From the NCBI GenBank assembly GCA_964036315.1, contig OZ038482.1, positions 8,549,020 to 8,613,019 of the forward strand: a DNA stretch of 64,000 nt. The letters are read 5' to 3'. The first letter of the stretch is position 1. Each line of letters opens with the position of its first letter. The stretch is from Acanthosepion esculentum (taxonomy: Eukaryota > Mollusca > Cephalopoda > Sepiida > Sepiidae). Positions 44,790-55,949 of the stretch are shown here, piece by piece. A program made the translations under genes and the position numbers. The notes beneath the pieces were generated by a model. That model was given only the letters and a program-made list of their open reading frames with translations, searched no databases and was not told the DNA's origin.

Positions 44790-44790
<1 letters not shown>
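44476..44790 (-). pseudogene. Unidentified coding-like remnant
   Basis: One minus-strand frame is open across about 100 codons with a single TAG near 44635. It reads in part YRLNLRIKLNYLQYIKGG, ARAKFSPKEIKDHISLTKVS, then DGFHQIYFAHDTLGINKYLP. The codon use and mixed composition look protein-like and unlike the surrounding A/T runs. I do not recognise a domain. It stops against an (AAT)n tract. It may be a piece of a retroelement protein. Confidence 0.35.
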
Positions 44791-44831
<41 letters not shown>

Positions 44832-44868
44832 TAACAATAACAATAACAACAACAACAACAACAACAAT
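44789..44868. repeat. (AAT)n(AAC)n microsatellite
   Basis: About 14 AAT units followed by AAC units. Confidence 0.95.
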
Positions 44869-44869
44869 A

Positions 44870-45320
44870 TTCTTGAGGGATTCTTGCAAAAACAATTTTT
44901 GTGCACATCAGCATTTTTAAACGACTAAGAAAATTTCCATTTGTGGTGCTTCGTCAATGTTGCCATCTGTTCAAGTTAGCAGGCCGAGTCACGTGATCAA
45001 CTGGGTTCCAAGCTGACACGAGTGGCAAAAATCAATTCTGCTTATCAGAGGAAAATCAGCTTGTTAGAACTGAATTCTCTGCTTATAAGTGTAGAGTATC
45101 TTTTTATTTTGAACTTTAGATTTACTGAAAAAGAAAAAAAAAAGATTTACTTTAAGAAAACACATTTCAACAAATTATATTTGGTGGTTACAAGATAAGA
45201 AAAAAAGAAGAGGAAGAGGAAGAGCAAATTTGTATTTTATCTTGATAGACAAACAAAATAAATATCAAATATTTAGGGAAAACATTTTTTTAAATAATTT
45301 TGATGATACACAATGATTTC
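44870..45320. other. Sequence without recognisable gene
   Basis: Nothing recognised. Confidence 0.45.
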
Positions 45321-45327
45321 GTTACAG

Positions 45328-45536
45328 GATACAGATCAAATATCAACTTGCACTTAACAATAAAAATCGTCATTAAAAATGTGTTATATCGGCACATATT
45401 TTATGAATCCTTGAAAGAACAGACAGGATTGTCTGCGCCTCGCGATTACGTGGACCACGAACGCATCACCCAAACCATTTCAGCGTCTGTTGTTATTGAT
45501 CTCAGGCATTGCGAAGGATTGAGCAATAATCCACCA
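45328..45536 (+). other. Candidate orphan exon
   Basis: An open stretch is preceded by TTTCGTTACAG (acceptor-like, though not strongly pyrimidine-rich further up) and followed by CCACCAGTAAGG (donor GTAAGG). The frame contains GLSAPRDYVDHERITQTISA and VVIDLRHCEGLSNN, with no recognised domain. No neighbouring exon was found, so this is a weak candidate only. Confidence 0.2.
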
Positions 45537-45539
45537 GTA

Positions 45540-46500
45540 AGGCCCTGGTTATCGAATATTTTCGTATATTTTCGAATCTTTCGAGTTGGACGATTTCAGC
45601 AAGTTCATTACTGAGGTTCCCAACAATTATTTTTGCTAAGTAAATAGCAACAGCTGTAAATCTCCCGAATTATTTATTTATTGCGAACTCGTCTGATATA
45701 TAGAATGACTTTTTAAAAATTTTGACACATGCAAATCACAATCAATTAAAACGCATTGAGTCGCAAATACAACACTTGAAGGTTGATTTAATTCATATAG
45801 AAGACAAACAATGAAGGAACATATGTTTATTTCAATGATCTCAAGGACATAAAAGGGCCATTACACGCCGTGAGGGAGGTGCAGTGACGCTTGAATCCTG
45901 TGGACGTGTTCTCAACTAAGAGGTCAGATGATTCCCTTGGAGACAAGTTCCCAATTAGGGGTCCACAGACCCACGAGACTGAATTAAATCAGTTTGGTAA
46001 TTTTGAGCGATCGGAAATGAGAGAGAGAAGGTGAGAATGAGAGAGAGGGGAGCAGGGAGGAAAGATTTCGCATTTATTCCAAGTACATCTTTAAGAAAGC
46101 AAAATTTGCGTGTAATTTTTAAAAAAGTCTTATCAATTCTCGAAATGTGAGACGGTGTGCAACCCTATTTAGGTCTGTCACAAAATCCAAATATTCCCAA
46201 TTTTCTTGAAGAGTTCTGTTCTCGACAATTTTCTTTTTCTTTCAATCTTGTTGATATTTTTTGGTTTCAATTATGTAATTAACCAAAAGCAATTCTTCCT
46301 TCCGTGAAAATTTGGTTTATTTAACAGTTTTCTCTCAAACCTCTTTCTAACATGATTTTCTGTTGTTTATGTTGTTTTTTACTTCATGTGCGCCCCTCCC
46401 ACCTCATTAGGAGATGCAATCTATTCCTCCTTTTGTTATGAAAAAAAAAACACCCTCATTCTTTTGTTGCGTGCTGAAACATTCTGCAGTTACTAACACT
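45540..46500. other. Sequence without recognisable gene
   Basis: A short GA-rich patch at about 46018-46050; a GC-richer patch at 45850-45980. Nothing recognised. Confidence 0.45.
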
Positions 46501-46504
46501 ATAG

Positions 46505-46550
46505 GAAGTGCTGTGTGTGGCATCCGACGGTCTCAAAAGAACCTGGGCTT
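46505..46550 (+). repeat. Short motif shared with 56008-56055
   Basis: GTGTGTGGCATCCGACGGTC, then CAAAAGAACCTGGGC, matches GTGTGTGGCATCTGTCGATC, then GAGAGACCATGAATGGGC at 56 kb. Probably a short piece of an unnamed element. Confidence 0.5.
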
Positions 46551-46829
46551 TGGAATTTAAAAGAAATTAAAGCAGCTTGTGGTAACGTATCAGAACTTTT
46601 TTGACAATCGAGTGTAGGCAAGGCGATGCTTGTGTGTCATATCCTGCGCATAAGCCTCGACAGAGTTCTATTTATATGAGATCGACAGTTACCCATGAAG
46701 TTTCTACATGCCACAGGGCATATTTATTAAGCTTAACTTAGTCTGGCAAAAGTTGAAAGTACCTGGAGCATTCAATTAGGATCAAACTTTCTAGATTCAG
46801 TCACGGTTAACATTTATACTCACAATCAT

Positions 46830-47215
46830 ACTTCAAGCGTTTATTGGGTCTCAGGTTCACTTCCCACCTCAAGTGGAACACGCCTCAAGAGATACGATCC
46901 GTTGCTAAAGATGTTCTAGGTATTACCGGACACCTTCTGCGAAACCTTATCTTTACAAGAGTCAAATTAGACCGAAAAAGGAATATTATTACCATATCTG
47001 GGTTCAATCCTTACCCTTCAGCTTATATAGAGTTCGAAATCGTTTACGCGGATTTTGTGGAAGAAGATTTATTCTCCAGTCTGTGGCCTCTTTCCTACAG
47101 ATCCAGCATCGCAAGCCTTTCGCTGTTCTATCGCTATTTCCATAGTAAATGTTTAAATTAGCTCCATTCTTTAGTCCCGCCAGTTCAGGTCTTTACAGCT
47201 AGAACACGTCATGCT
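46830..47215 (+). mobile_element. Jockey/CR1-like LINE, C-terminal part
   Basis: The plus strand reads LRFTSHLKWNTPQEIRSVAKDVLG, then a decayed stretch, then SIASLSLFYRYFHSKCLN and, after a stop, a truncated ARHATST-like block. It is the same family and layout as 17104-17790 in the opposite orientation. Confidence 0.8.
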
Positions 47216-47219
47216 ACTT

Positions 47220-48025
47220 CCACGGAGTTGAATTAACCTCATTTCCCCCGTTTTGTTTTGCATAGAAGAAAGTGCAGAGAATTTTTGTAGGAAGCTATTT
47301 TCATTCTATGTGTCTAGAGAAAAAAAATAAATTTAGAAAATTGATTTTATTCAATACTTGATGTTAGCATTTGGAAACCGTTGATTTTGAACTAAAAAAT
47401 AAGCAAGAGAAAACTCATCAAAACCGAATGATGTGGATTCAGTCTATACACCTCTCACCACAGTGGACTTGAGGATTTGATTGAGACTAAGACGTTGATG
47501 GGTTTGGCTAAAGAATTAATTACCCCAAACAAAATGTGGTTAAAAATCCCGATTACTATTTTAAGATTTTCCCACTGTTCCTTGTGTCAATCTGGATCAC
47601 AAAGCATTTAAAATAGATCGCCAAGAATGAGTCACGGTCAAACATTTTTATATATGAGTCATATGATTTGGGGGAACAGTGTGAATAACCTACACAGACC
47701 AGAAGAGAATATTGTACTAAGACTTGGAAAATCAGTGTCTTTTGGTTAATTTCAGCCACCCTTGCCAACAACAACAATAACAAGAATCTGAACATCGTAT
47801 CATTTCATTCTTCAAAATTCTAAAATAGAGAAAACTGAAAACGATCAAGCAAAGAGGATACGAACGGATTATTTATATTCAGTAGCAAATAAGATATAAT
47901 CCAGTATCCATACTGGGAAGCAAACCGCCTGCATATGGATAGAAAATGAATGAATAAATGCACAAGAATCGAAAGTGCTGTAAAAAAAAGTACATCTTCT
48001 AACCGGATTCATTTAACCTATACAA
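47220..48025. other. Sequence without recognisable gene
   Basis: Nothing recognised. Confidence 0.45.
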
Positions 48026-48029
48026 CGAA

Positions 48030-48790
48030 GAAATCGGAAGAGAGCTGAAAGTCCTGCCAGGATTTATTGTTGTTGGATAGAATCTTAGCAATATAAGATA
48101 GACAAAAAGAAATCTACAGGAACTCCTAGAGAAAGTAGTACAGGAAAGTGGGAAGAAAGGATTCAATATGAAAGTAGAAATGTCAAAATGAAGCAAGCAC
48201 AGAAATTTAGGGATGCGTTTTAACTGACGACGGAAATGTGGCACCAAATTCCAAAGACACATTACAGTAGCGAAAGATGCCTTCCAAAAAAAATAAACGA
48301 AGAAATTTCATTACAAAAAAAAAAAAAATGTGCTGAAGAGATATATAATATCAATACCCCCATGTGGCAGTGAATACTGAATATCTCCATCACTGATGCA
48401 GAAGGAATTTGAATCAATACAGATGACATTCTACAGAAGGATGCTGAGAATGTCATGGACGTAACATGTAATAAAGAAGGAAGTTTTAAGGAAATTGAAA
48501 CAAAAGGAATACATACATAGAGTCAGAAATAGACAGGTGGAATTTCTGACACATAATGAGGAAACAAAACTCGAAGAATTTAACACTCACAGGACACATT
48601 AAAAGCAAGAACGACAGAGGGAAACTGCGAATAACCTACCTAACAAGCTTATGTAAATGGATGACACAACAGGGACTGGGAAGGATAGTAAAATAAAGCA
48701 AATATTTATAAGATCTACAAAAGATAGGAAGTAGCGGAGAGCCATGATCGTCCACATTCAGACGGGACACGGCACATAAAAGAAGAAGAA
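48030..48790 (+). mobile_element. RTE-type LINE, C-terminal part (longest copy)
   Basis: Through several frames: a decayed KVGRKDSI stretch, LTDDGNVAPNSK (family: VTDDGKCExEIKxRI), AKDAF, then FYRRMLRMSWT-like, LTLTG.IKSKNDRGKLRITYLTSLCKWMTQQGLGRIVK and KDRKLWRAM. It ends at GACACGGCACATAAAAGAAG. This is the RTE order from beyond the catalytic palm to the stop. Many stops; inactive. Confidence 0.85.
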
Positions 48791-49084
48791 TAGTGGTTAT
48801 CTGTCACTATGTGATAACATATTCGGGTTGAGTGGGTATCTACCCAAATATGTTATCAAATCTTTTCCTTCTCTCTATTTGAAAAAGAAAACCTCATTTT
48901 CTGTTTTGTGTGTAGCCTGTCTGTCACCCCAGTTACACTCCCACGTCAATATGAATAAGCAAATTAATCTCTTCTCAACTTATCGTGACCCCCCCCCAAA
49001 AAAAAACTTTCCATTTTCCCATGCCTGAGTTGTATCGTATCTCAGTTTCCCTTCCACCTTCCCGAAACAAGTTTTGATCTTGTC

Positions 49085-49340
49085 ATATTTTTAAAAAAAT
49101 ATTGTATTTCTTACATGTACTTTTGGAGTTTAAAAGAGAAAAACAAAACCGCTACAGTTAAATGGAAATTAATTAGGAGGGGTCGAACCTGTAATTTCCT
49201 ATATGCACCATGTTATCTTTTCCCCAATGAAAAATTGGAAAGTATTAGATTTAAAGATAGGATTGATCTCTTAAATCAAAGGAATGAACTTACTGTTAAC
49301 TGCAGACATGTTTCACCCTTTAACTTGCAATATGAGTAAT
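49085..49340 (+). pseudogene. PLE C-terminal (GIY-YIG domain end) fragment
   Basis: Plus-strand frame 49115-49339 reads FWSLKEKNKTATVKWKLIRRGRTCNFLYAPCYLFPNEKLESIRFKDRIDLLNQRNELTVNCRH. PLE endonuclease tails read KYxWxLKxxxKxPxxKWxIxKRxxxYNPxxKxCxLCLxEKxxIIxxKxxxLLNxRxELxxKCRH. The domain start and catalytic residues lie upstream and are missing. A second copy with more of the domain is at 56660-57215. Confidence 0.8.
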
Positions 49341-49589
49341 AATATTATGAATGATAATAGAATGGTATTGTAAGTTTGTATTTTTATTATTATTTATTGT
49401 TTCTTTACTTTATTTATATTTATGTATCTATATATTTTTTATTGCAACCAGATCACCGACGTTAATTATAACCTACCCTTATTTGCTAGCGATTTAATCT
49501 GACATAGATTGTTAAGTTGATATTCAATAGTTGTGATCGTTTATGCATTAATTTTACATGGTCTCTGAATTAGTTATGGTTATCTAGGT

Positions 49590-49740
49590 AAGCAGGTATG
49601 TATGTTTGTATGTATGGTTGCTTCTACGTCTGTTTATATATGTGTGCATATACCTGGGTACATATATTTGCGCATGTGTGTCTGTGTGTTGGTTTGCATA
49701 TGTGTATATGTATGTATGTGAGTGTATGCGTTTGTATATG
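49590..49740. repeat. Degenerate GTAT/GT-rich microsatellite
   Basis: GTATGT, GTGTAT and GTTTGC variants; it continues beyond the solo LTR at 50105-50350. The LTR therefore inserted into it. Confidence 0.8.
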
Positions 49741-50110
49741 TGTTGTGGATTCCGGGATGAAATCCGGTATCAAATAATAACAAACGCCAAGAATGAATAT
49801 AGGAAATAAATGTATTAACGTAATAATACAAACTGGTAATACAGGTTAGTAGTTCCAGGAATGCGGGTTAGTAGACAAATATATATAAATAGTCTTTGGT
49901 ATCGACGTATCGCTGTATGACTTCTTACTGAGTCTACGTGCTTGTTACAGTGACTCTTGTGCTACCCTCCTCTGTGTGACTCTGTCTACCGACCGACTCT
50001 ACGTTCTTACTACTACTACTCTCCGACTTGACTGTTCGGGTATTCACTGGCAGTAGTATATGTATACCCTGGGTGAGCCCATTTGTGTAAAAAAGGGAGA
50101 CCCCTCAACA
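49741..50110. repeat. Solo LTR with 5-bp target-site duplication
   Basis: The 370-base segment begins TGTTGTGG and ends CCTCAACA, the TG...CA inverted ends of an LTR. It is flanked by ATATG at 49736-49740 and again at 50111-50115. It holds a TATATAAATAG block (about 49880) and an AATAAA (about 49806). No internal retroviral or gag-pol sequence is next to it, so it is a solo LTR left by recombination. Transcription direction is undecided. Confidence 0.75.
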
Positions 50111-50309
50111 ATATGTATATATATCTGTGTATGTGGGTGTGTGTATTTGTGTGTATATATGCATATATTTGTTTATATGTGGGTACGTGTATGTGTTTTT
50201 ATATTGGTATATATGCCGGTTTTTTGTATGTTTGTGTGCGTATTTTGTTTAGACGTGTGAGTTTGTTCGGCTTTTTGTATATGTATGCGTATGTGTGTTT
50301 TGTATGTAC

Positions 50310-50341
<32 letters not shown>

Positions 50342-50350
50342 GTATATATG
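50111..50350. repeat. Degenerate GT/GTAT microsatellite, right side
   Basis: Continuation of the 49590 tract after the LTR. Open frames here are Cys/Val/Tyr-rich translations of the repeat. Confidence 0.8.
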
Positions 50351-51265
50351 TCTTTTTTCTTTTCTTTGTCTATATCATGCGTATTTCAGCTACGTATATG
50401 TATGCGTCGTTCATATATTTACACTTCTTCCCTTCATTTGATCCTCCTTTTTTATTTATATGTTTGTGTATGTAAAATATTTATAGTCGTATTGTATTGT
50501 TTTATTAGTGTATTTATGCTTGAATTTTAGTGAGTCTGCTTATTTGTATATAGCTACGTGTGTGTGAATGCTTGTATGTGCTTTTACCTGCATATACATG
50601 TGTCTGACATAATTTTATTTTGCGTGTTTTTTTATATGTTTGTTTGTCTTTATTCTTCTTTTTATTCTTATTTTATTCTTTATTTTATTTTATTTTTTGA
50701 TTTTTTTCCTTCTTCTGTTTCCTGTGTGGATATCCGTCCTCATATTTGCGTATTCATATATTTGATTATATATACCTGTTTGTCTATTAGGATGTGAAGG
50801 TGTTTGTCCTGTCATTTGAAAATTCCCTTCCTTATCCACCTCCTTTTTTGAAATCTCACTTCCATGTTTCAAATATGTGTAGCGATCGTAGATCCTTCTT
50901 ACATCAGCGTCGAACTTCACTGATAAATTGGCATTTCACTAAGAACGATAAAATATTTTTTCTCTTAGTTTCATTTCTGAATAATTTTGTAATAATATTA
51001 AACTTGATGCTCGGTTAAATTTAGAATTTGACATTTTTAACTTTCAATTTTAATTTTAAATTTAACTGTGTATTTTTAAAACTTAATTAGTTATATTGAT
51101 TTCTAATTTAATATAATCTTAATTTTAATGCACTAATAGATTGTACTTAGGGTATATTATCACGTTATTTTAGATTACTATATACTTATATTCTGATTAG
51201 TCATCATAGGTTACGTAACAATGTTTTCCATATTGAGGGGGGTGATTTTTGAACTCTTAAAACCC
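50351..51265. other. T-rich sequence without recognisable gene
   Basis: Nothing recognised; AATTTTAAATTTAA-type runs at 51020-51120. Confidence 0.45.
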
Positions 51266-51267
51266 TT

Positions 51268-51375
51268 TATTTTGCAATCAACACCATCACTTGATAAGAC
51301 ACCAATAGTGTTGAAACAAAATTGCAATTTTTGTAGTGATGTTATAAAATGCATATGTTATAATTTGGAATAAAT
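51268..51375 (+). repeat. Hairpin-bearing PLE-like terminus, copy 2
   Basis: CAACACCATCACTTGATAAG, ACACCAATAGTGTTGAAAC and then TTTTTGTAGTGATGTTATAA. Same segment as 61980-62090 and the reverse of 19158-19260. ACAC and GTGT pair around CAATA; TTGATAAG and GAAAC flank the hairpin. Confidence 0.65.
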
Positions 51376-51379
51376 ATTA

Positions 51380-52345
51380 TTTTTTTAAATGATATAAAAA
51401 TCCGATGCTTATGTCCGCTTTCCCTAATGAGTTGTCAAATTTATTTCTTATTTAATTAACGAAGACGCAGACATTGATGCAAAGTACATTTGTGCTCTCC
51501 TGAAATTGATGAGATCGAGTTGTCTTCCCTTCAATGAGAGGAACTAGAACAGACCTTGTTGACCTTTCAATTGACTCTGTTTGCACTTGGTGGGTAGGTC
51601 AAGCTAAAGAATGTATGAAAGGGAGCGAGAGACAAATTTATTAAGCGTATTAAAAATCTGAGGAAAATATTGGTCACGAAAACGGTTCACCGATGGCTGC
51701 GTGTTTGAGACCCCTGTTTTATGCACACATTCTATCAAATCAATTATAATTTATAGCTGATTTGTTAATTGGTCATAGTCATAATTAATAGAGTAAATAA
51801 ATTTGCAATAATTGTGGGGAAATGTGACAAAACTGCAATTTATTTTCATTTTTACAACAGTTTTTCTTTGTAAAAATGTGTGTAAGTTGATTTTTGCAGA
51901 TGCTTCTTTTCACAGTAAACAATTTCATTATTTCAACAAAGTGTTCATAGCAATGGTCATGTTTCTGATATTAAAAAACGAAATCCTACACTTCATAAAA
52001 TGCCATTATTTACAGTTTACAGGAGCAAAAAAAAAAAAAAATCTCAGTGACTTAGAGAAGCTGTCATGTCGTTTCAGGTGTCGGTGAATATTTTGATTTC
52101 TGTCCGCTTTGTTGATCTCTTTGGGTGGAGGGGGGTCGTTAAACGTAGATTTGTTTTATTTGAATTTCAAAGTTACGTATTTATCTGTTTTCAGGTGGTA
52201 CATACTCAAAGGTTTTTGAATTTGTGGAAGCCAACGCTGATTGGTTGAAAGTTCTCTTAAAGCATAATATGTTTTCAAGTACATCTCTCAGATTTTCATC
52301 TAATTAAAAAAAATTTTTTTGGCTTCGTTTTGATGAAGCTTGCCG
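51380..52345. other. Sequence without recognisable gene
   Basis: Nothing recognised. Confidence 0.45.
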
Positions 52346-52349
52346 TTAC

Positions 52350-52405
<56 letters not shown>

Positions 52406-52418
52406 CATGAACAGACCG

Positions 52419-52454
<36 letters not shown>

Positions 52455-52621
52455 CATGAACAGACCGAGAAAGATAGATAGATAGATAGATCATGAACAG
52501 ACCGATATAGATAGATAGATAGATCATGAACAGACCGATATAGATAGATAGATAGATAGATAGATAGATCATGAACAGACCGATATAGATAGATAGATAG
52601 ATAGATCATGAACAGACCGAT

Positions 52622-52675
<54 letters not shown>

Positions 52676-52723
52676 CATGAACAGACCGATATAGATAGAT
52701 AGATAGATCATGAACAGACCGAT

Positions 52724-52757
<34 letters not shown>

Positions 52758-52890
52758 TGATAGATAGATCATGAACAGACCGAAATAGATAGATAGATAG
52801 ATTGATAGATAGATCATGAACAGACCGAAATAGATAGATAGATAGATAGATTATGAACAGAGATAGATTATGAATATAGATAGATAATGA
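52350..52890. repeat. Composite (GATA)n satellite with ATGAACAGACCGA spacers
   Basis: About ten spacers reading CATGAACAGACCGA (late ones CGAAA) separate GATA runs of 3-13 units. Reversed, the spacer is TCGGTCTGTTCATG, sharing TCTGTTCAT with the array at 40716. The YLSIYLSI frames are artefacts. Confidence 0.95.
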
Positions 52891-52894
52891 ACAA

Positions 52895-53105
52895 TAAATA
52901 AATAAGATATCGCTTGTACCACGAATATTCATGAGATTTCTAACAACATCTAAAATCAGAACTTGCTGTAAAAAAGTTGATAGGGAATAAACAGATTAGA
53001 AAAATGTGTAAAATATCATAAACGAAGAATCTAAAATGACAGTAGGAAGGTTGGAAAAAAAATCAAAATTTAAATAGCAGCCAGGACCGTCTAATTATTT
53101 TTAAG
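52895..53105. other. Sequence without recognisable gene
   Basis: Nothing recognised. Confidence 0.4.
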
Positions 53106-53109
53106 ATCA

Positions 53110-53470
53110 TGTCCTTTCAGAACGTATTCGATCACGGATTTCCACAGTTTCTTTTTCTTTATTATTTGTGAATTGTCATGACGTTCAGTCCTAATTCCTG
53201 GGATGAGGAGTTATCATTATTTACATTCGAGCTATTGTCCTAATCTTTGTTGTTATTATCACAACGTTTCGGTTGTCGTTTACGCCAGGCTTTTTCAGGC
53301 GTCTGTGGAGCCAGGTAACCATCACGAAATTTTGAACTAAAGCCTTTATACGGGATTAGATTGTTCTCGTTCCACTGTCCATGTCTCGGGATATCTAGTC
53401 ATATTCGCTTTTTAGTACTGCTCAGTTCTTGTTAGCCCTGTTTGCAAAGAATCTGAGTTCTTACTACCTG
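53110..53470 (-). repeat. Dispersed repeat family X, longest copy
   Basis: The minus strand reads GGTTACCTGGCTCCACAGAC, GCCTGAAAAAGCCTGGCGTA, AACCGAAACGTTGTGATAAT, then GACAATAGCTCGAATGTAAA and TAATGATAACTCCTCATCCC. CCTGAAAAAG ... GAAACGTTGT has the order of a hammerhead core but is degenerate. Partners at 20130, 25880 and 41765. Confidence 0.65.
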
Positions 53471-53564
53471 ACTACTAGACTCGAGGACTAAACTAACAAT
53501 TATCGTGCCACCAAATTCACGAACTACCATAGATAGATAGGTATATACACAGACAGACTGTCAC

Positions 53565-53685
53565 TCGATGCAAGAGAGCCCAGTCTACTCATTTATTTGA
53601 CCCATAGGCGGGAGAAGAGATAGATTCATACCTTTCTCAAGGGCATTTTTGTGAAAGAATTTGAACTCTGATCAATGATTCTCCT
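53565..53685 (-). mobile_element. tRNA-derived SINE (family B), partial
   Basis: GAGAGCCCAGTCTACTCATT, GATAGATTCATACCTTTCTC and GAATTTGAACTCTGATC (box B region, reversed) match 8440-8690. Confidence 0.55.
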
Positions 53686-53687
53686 TT

Positions 53688-53760
53688 CAGTACCGATGAT
53701 TGTTGCACTGCTCGCAAGTTCGATCCCCACTGAGTACCCTGTACTTGTAGCTATGTATTC
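53688..53760 (+). mobile_element. tRNA-like SINE head (family A-like), partial
   Basis: GATTGTTGCACTGCTCGCAA followed by GTTCGATCCCCACTGAGTAC gives a consensus box B. The rest of the SINE is not evident. Confidence 0.5.
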
Positions 53761-53764
53761 AAAC

Positions 53765-54205
53765 TAAGTTTAATAAATAGTTTAAACATTTTTATTTACA
53801 TTTAGAAGGTCATTCAGTGTGTACAAGAGCGTTATTATAAAAGTTCAGCGTTAATGTTTTGTGTATCTTTCAGTGACGATGGCTTTTTTCTCGTTTATGT
53901 TTAACCTGTTTAACGACATAGTTTTCTTATGAATAGTTTTAAATTCCATTCGTTTCGTTCCAGTTAAAAAATCCTATCTGAGCTGACAGGTCGTGAGACT
54001 TCTTCCCAAGTTTGACGTCACTGTTATATCAGTTAAAAATGACAGTAGTTGCAGAGTCACGTTGATGAGATCGTGTCTCGACTATAAGCTTCTTTTCGTC
54101 TCACTGATTTCCAGTTCATGTTTTGAAGCAACTCCTAGTTTAATGAAGTTTGTCTGAATCTCCCGAAAATCAGCTTTACGGCCATTACTAGTTTTGTCTA
54201 GTTTA
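53765..54205. other. Sequence without recognisable gene
   Basis: Nothing recognised. Confidence 0.45.
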
Positions 54206-54211
54206 TTTTGT

Positions 54212-54932
54212 TTTACGGCATATCAACCTCAATGGATTATTCAAAAGTATTTTTTGTCTGTTGCCAAACCTCTGTGTTTGGAAACGTGGCTTGTCGACCT
54301 ACCTGCCTCTGGGCGAAGAGGAACCTAGACAAGGCTATGCCGAAGGGCAGAGTCTCGTCTGCGGAGGTAGACAGCTACCCGACCCCTTGTATACGGGGTC
54401 TACGGGGAATTTTTGTCCGGGCCTACGGGCTCGGAATAACCCCACGTAAAAAACGGCCTTGTGCCACATCCCGCCTTGTGGGGAGGTAACGGGTGAGTTC
54501 TGTTATTTAATGCCGACAAGATTTTTAGGATAGGTTCGTATGAATAGAATATATATTCTTTGCAAGAAATCGGTTTGTAGATCAGGTTTCATTGGCGTAT
54601 TTTTGTAAAGAGGGTTTTTGTCGAGTCAAAATCTATTGTTGGTAATAGTTTTGTTCAAAAATGTATTTTCCATTTTGCTAGTAATACTTTTTTCCAAAAA
54701 TTGCTGATATTTTTACTATCAAAAAATCTATTTTTATACTTTCATAGTGTTTTGACCTCAGTTTGGGGGCTAACTATTTGCCCATAGCTGTGACCATAAC
54801 TAGTACTACCACCTCGGGTCAGGGTGGTCCTGGGAACAACAGCAATTAAGAGGTGGCTCCACGCTCCTCAAAACTTCCTGATCAGAAGCCTCGCTGCCAG
54901 ATGTAATTTATCGTCTTATCCAAGACGTACAG
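54212..54932 (+). repeat. Unnamed dispersed repeat family R, long copy
   Basis: Shares its start (TTTACGGCATATCAACCTCA) and its last 290 bases with 13250-13612. The middle 54250-54640 is missing from the 13-kb copy and is GC-richer than anything near. It holds a 93-codon frame (54208-54489) ending GITPRKKRPCATSRLVGR just before GGTAACGG. No domain was recognised. It may be the core of an autonomous or longer element of which the 13-kb copy is a deletion derivative. Confidence 0.7.
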
Positions 54933-54934
54933 TA

Positions 54935-55225
54935 ATTATTGGAGATTCTAGTTTGGTTAAGCAAAAATTTTACTGTTAATTATTCTCGTTAAAAATTAAA
55001 TTTTAAAAGGGTTCTTTTGTTTTATAAGTTGTCCATTTATATTATATTTGTTGTGTCTGAAGTAGGTACCTTAAAAAATTCGCAAAATAGTTGGACATAG
55101 ATGATGAAAGAAAATGCCCAAAACTTAATAAAAACAAAGTTTTATTTTTAAAATCGTTGTGTTATTATTAAAGATGAAAGACCAAAGGATCTTTTTAAGT
55201 AAAAATGTTTTTTTTTAATCCTTTT
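54935..55225. other. AT-rich sequence without recognisable gene
   Basis: Nothing recognised. Confidence 0.4.
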
Positions 55226-55229
55226 TAAA

Positions 55230-55475
55230 ACTTTCGAAATTTTGGTTAAAAATCTTGTTTTTCAGGCATCAACGGGGGTCCATAAATTTAAACTTCTTTT
55301 TGCGGTATAAAACACATTGATTTGGAAATTCTTGCAAAAATCAAAAAATTGTTCGGTTTTAATGATACATTCAGAACTTATTCACAAATGAATGAAATTA
55401 TTTTAGAAAGGTTTCTTTATTTTATAAAATCTTTGTAAAAAATATTTTTTTGCATGTTAATCCCCACTTATTTAA
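55230..55475 (+). repeat. Unnamed dispersed repeat family T, copy 2
   Basis: TTGGTTAAAAATCTTG, TTTTTGCGGTATAAAACACA, CTTGCAAAAATCAAAAAATT and ACTTATTCACAAATGAATGA mirror 22840-23110. Confidence 0.75.
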
Positions 55476-55479
55476 TTTT

Positions 55480-55945
55480 ATGAAATTTCGAGAAATTCTT
55501 TTTTGTAGTCTTTAATGTTGATATTAGTTATAAGGGCAAGTCCTCGGAGAATTTAAATCATCAATTTTATTTGAGCAAACTGGTCTACCAGTTAGAGAAA
55601 ATCAGTTCTGAATCGTAAAATTAAAAAATGCGATAAAACTAAGACATTATTTAATTAGAAAAGCTTTTAATTGCTTTTATTAATAAGATATATAATGGAC
55701 ACTATTGTCTCAGGAAAAACATTGTTTTCGATGAATAATGAATTTTTAAAAGAATCGTTTCAATTAAAAAAAAATAAGTAGAATAATTTATAAACGTTTA
55801 AATCTTAAAATTTTCTGTATTAGGTGATATTGTTATTAAATAAAAACTGTATTTACTCATCATAAATGGAAAAGCTCACTACAATTCATCGAACCCAGTA
55901 TTTAAAAAAGAACTTAGAATTTTTGAGGGAAGTTGGGGTATATAA
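55480..55945. other. AT-rich sequence without recognisable gene
   Basis: Nothing recognised. Confidence 0.45.
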
Positions 55946-55949
55946 ATAC

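Noticed and set aside
50083..50530. Cys/Val/Tyr-rich overlapping frames as secreted small proteins
   Set aside because: Two frames over the same GTAT-rich microsatellite give similar products; composition artefact.
54208..54489. 93-codon GC-rich frame as a host gene
   Set aside because: It lies inside a dispersed repeat whose ends recur at 13.3 kb, so an element core is more likely.
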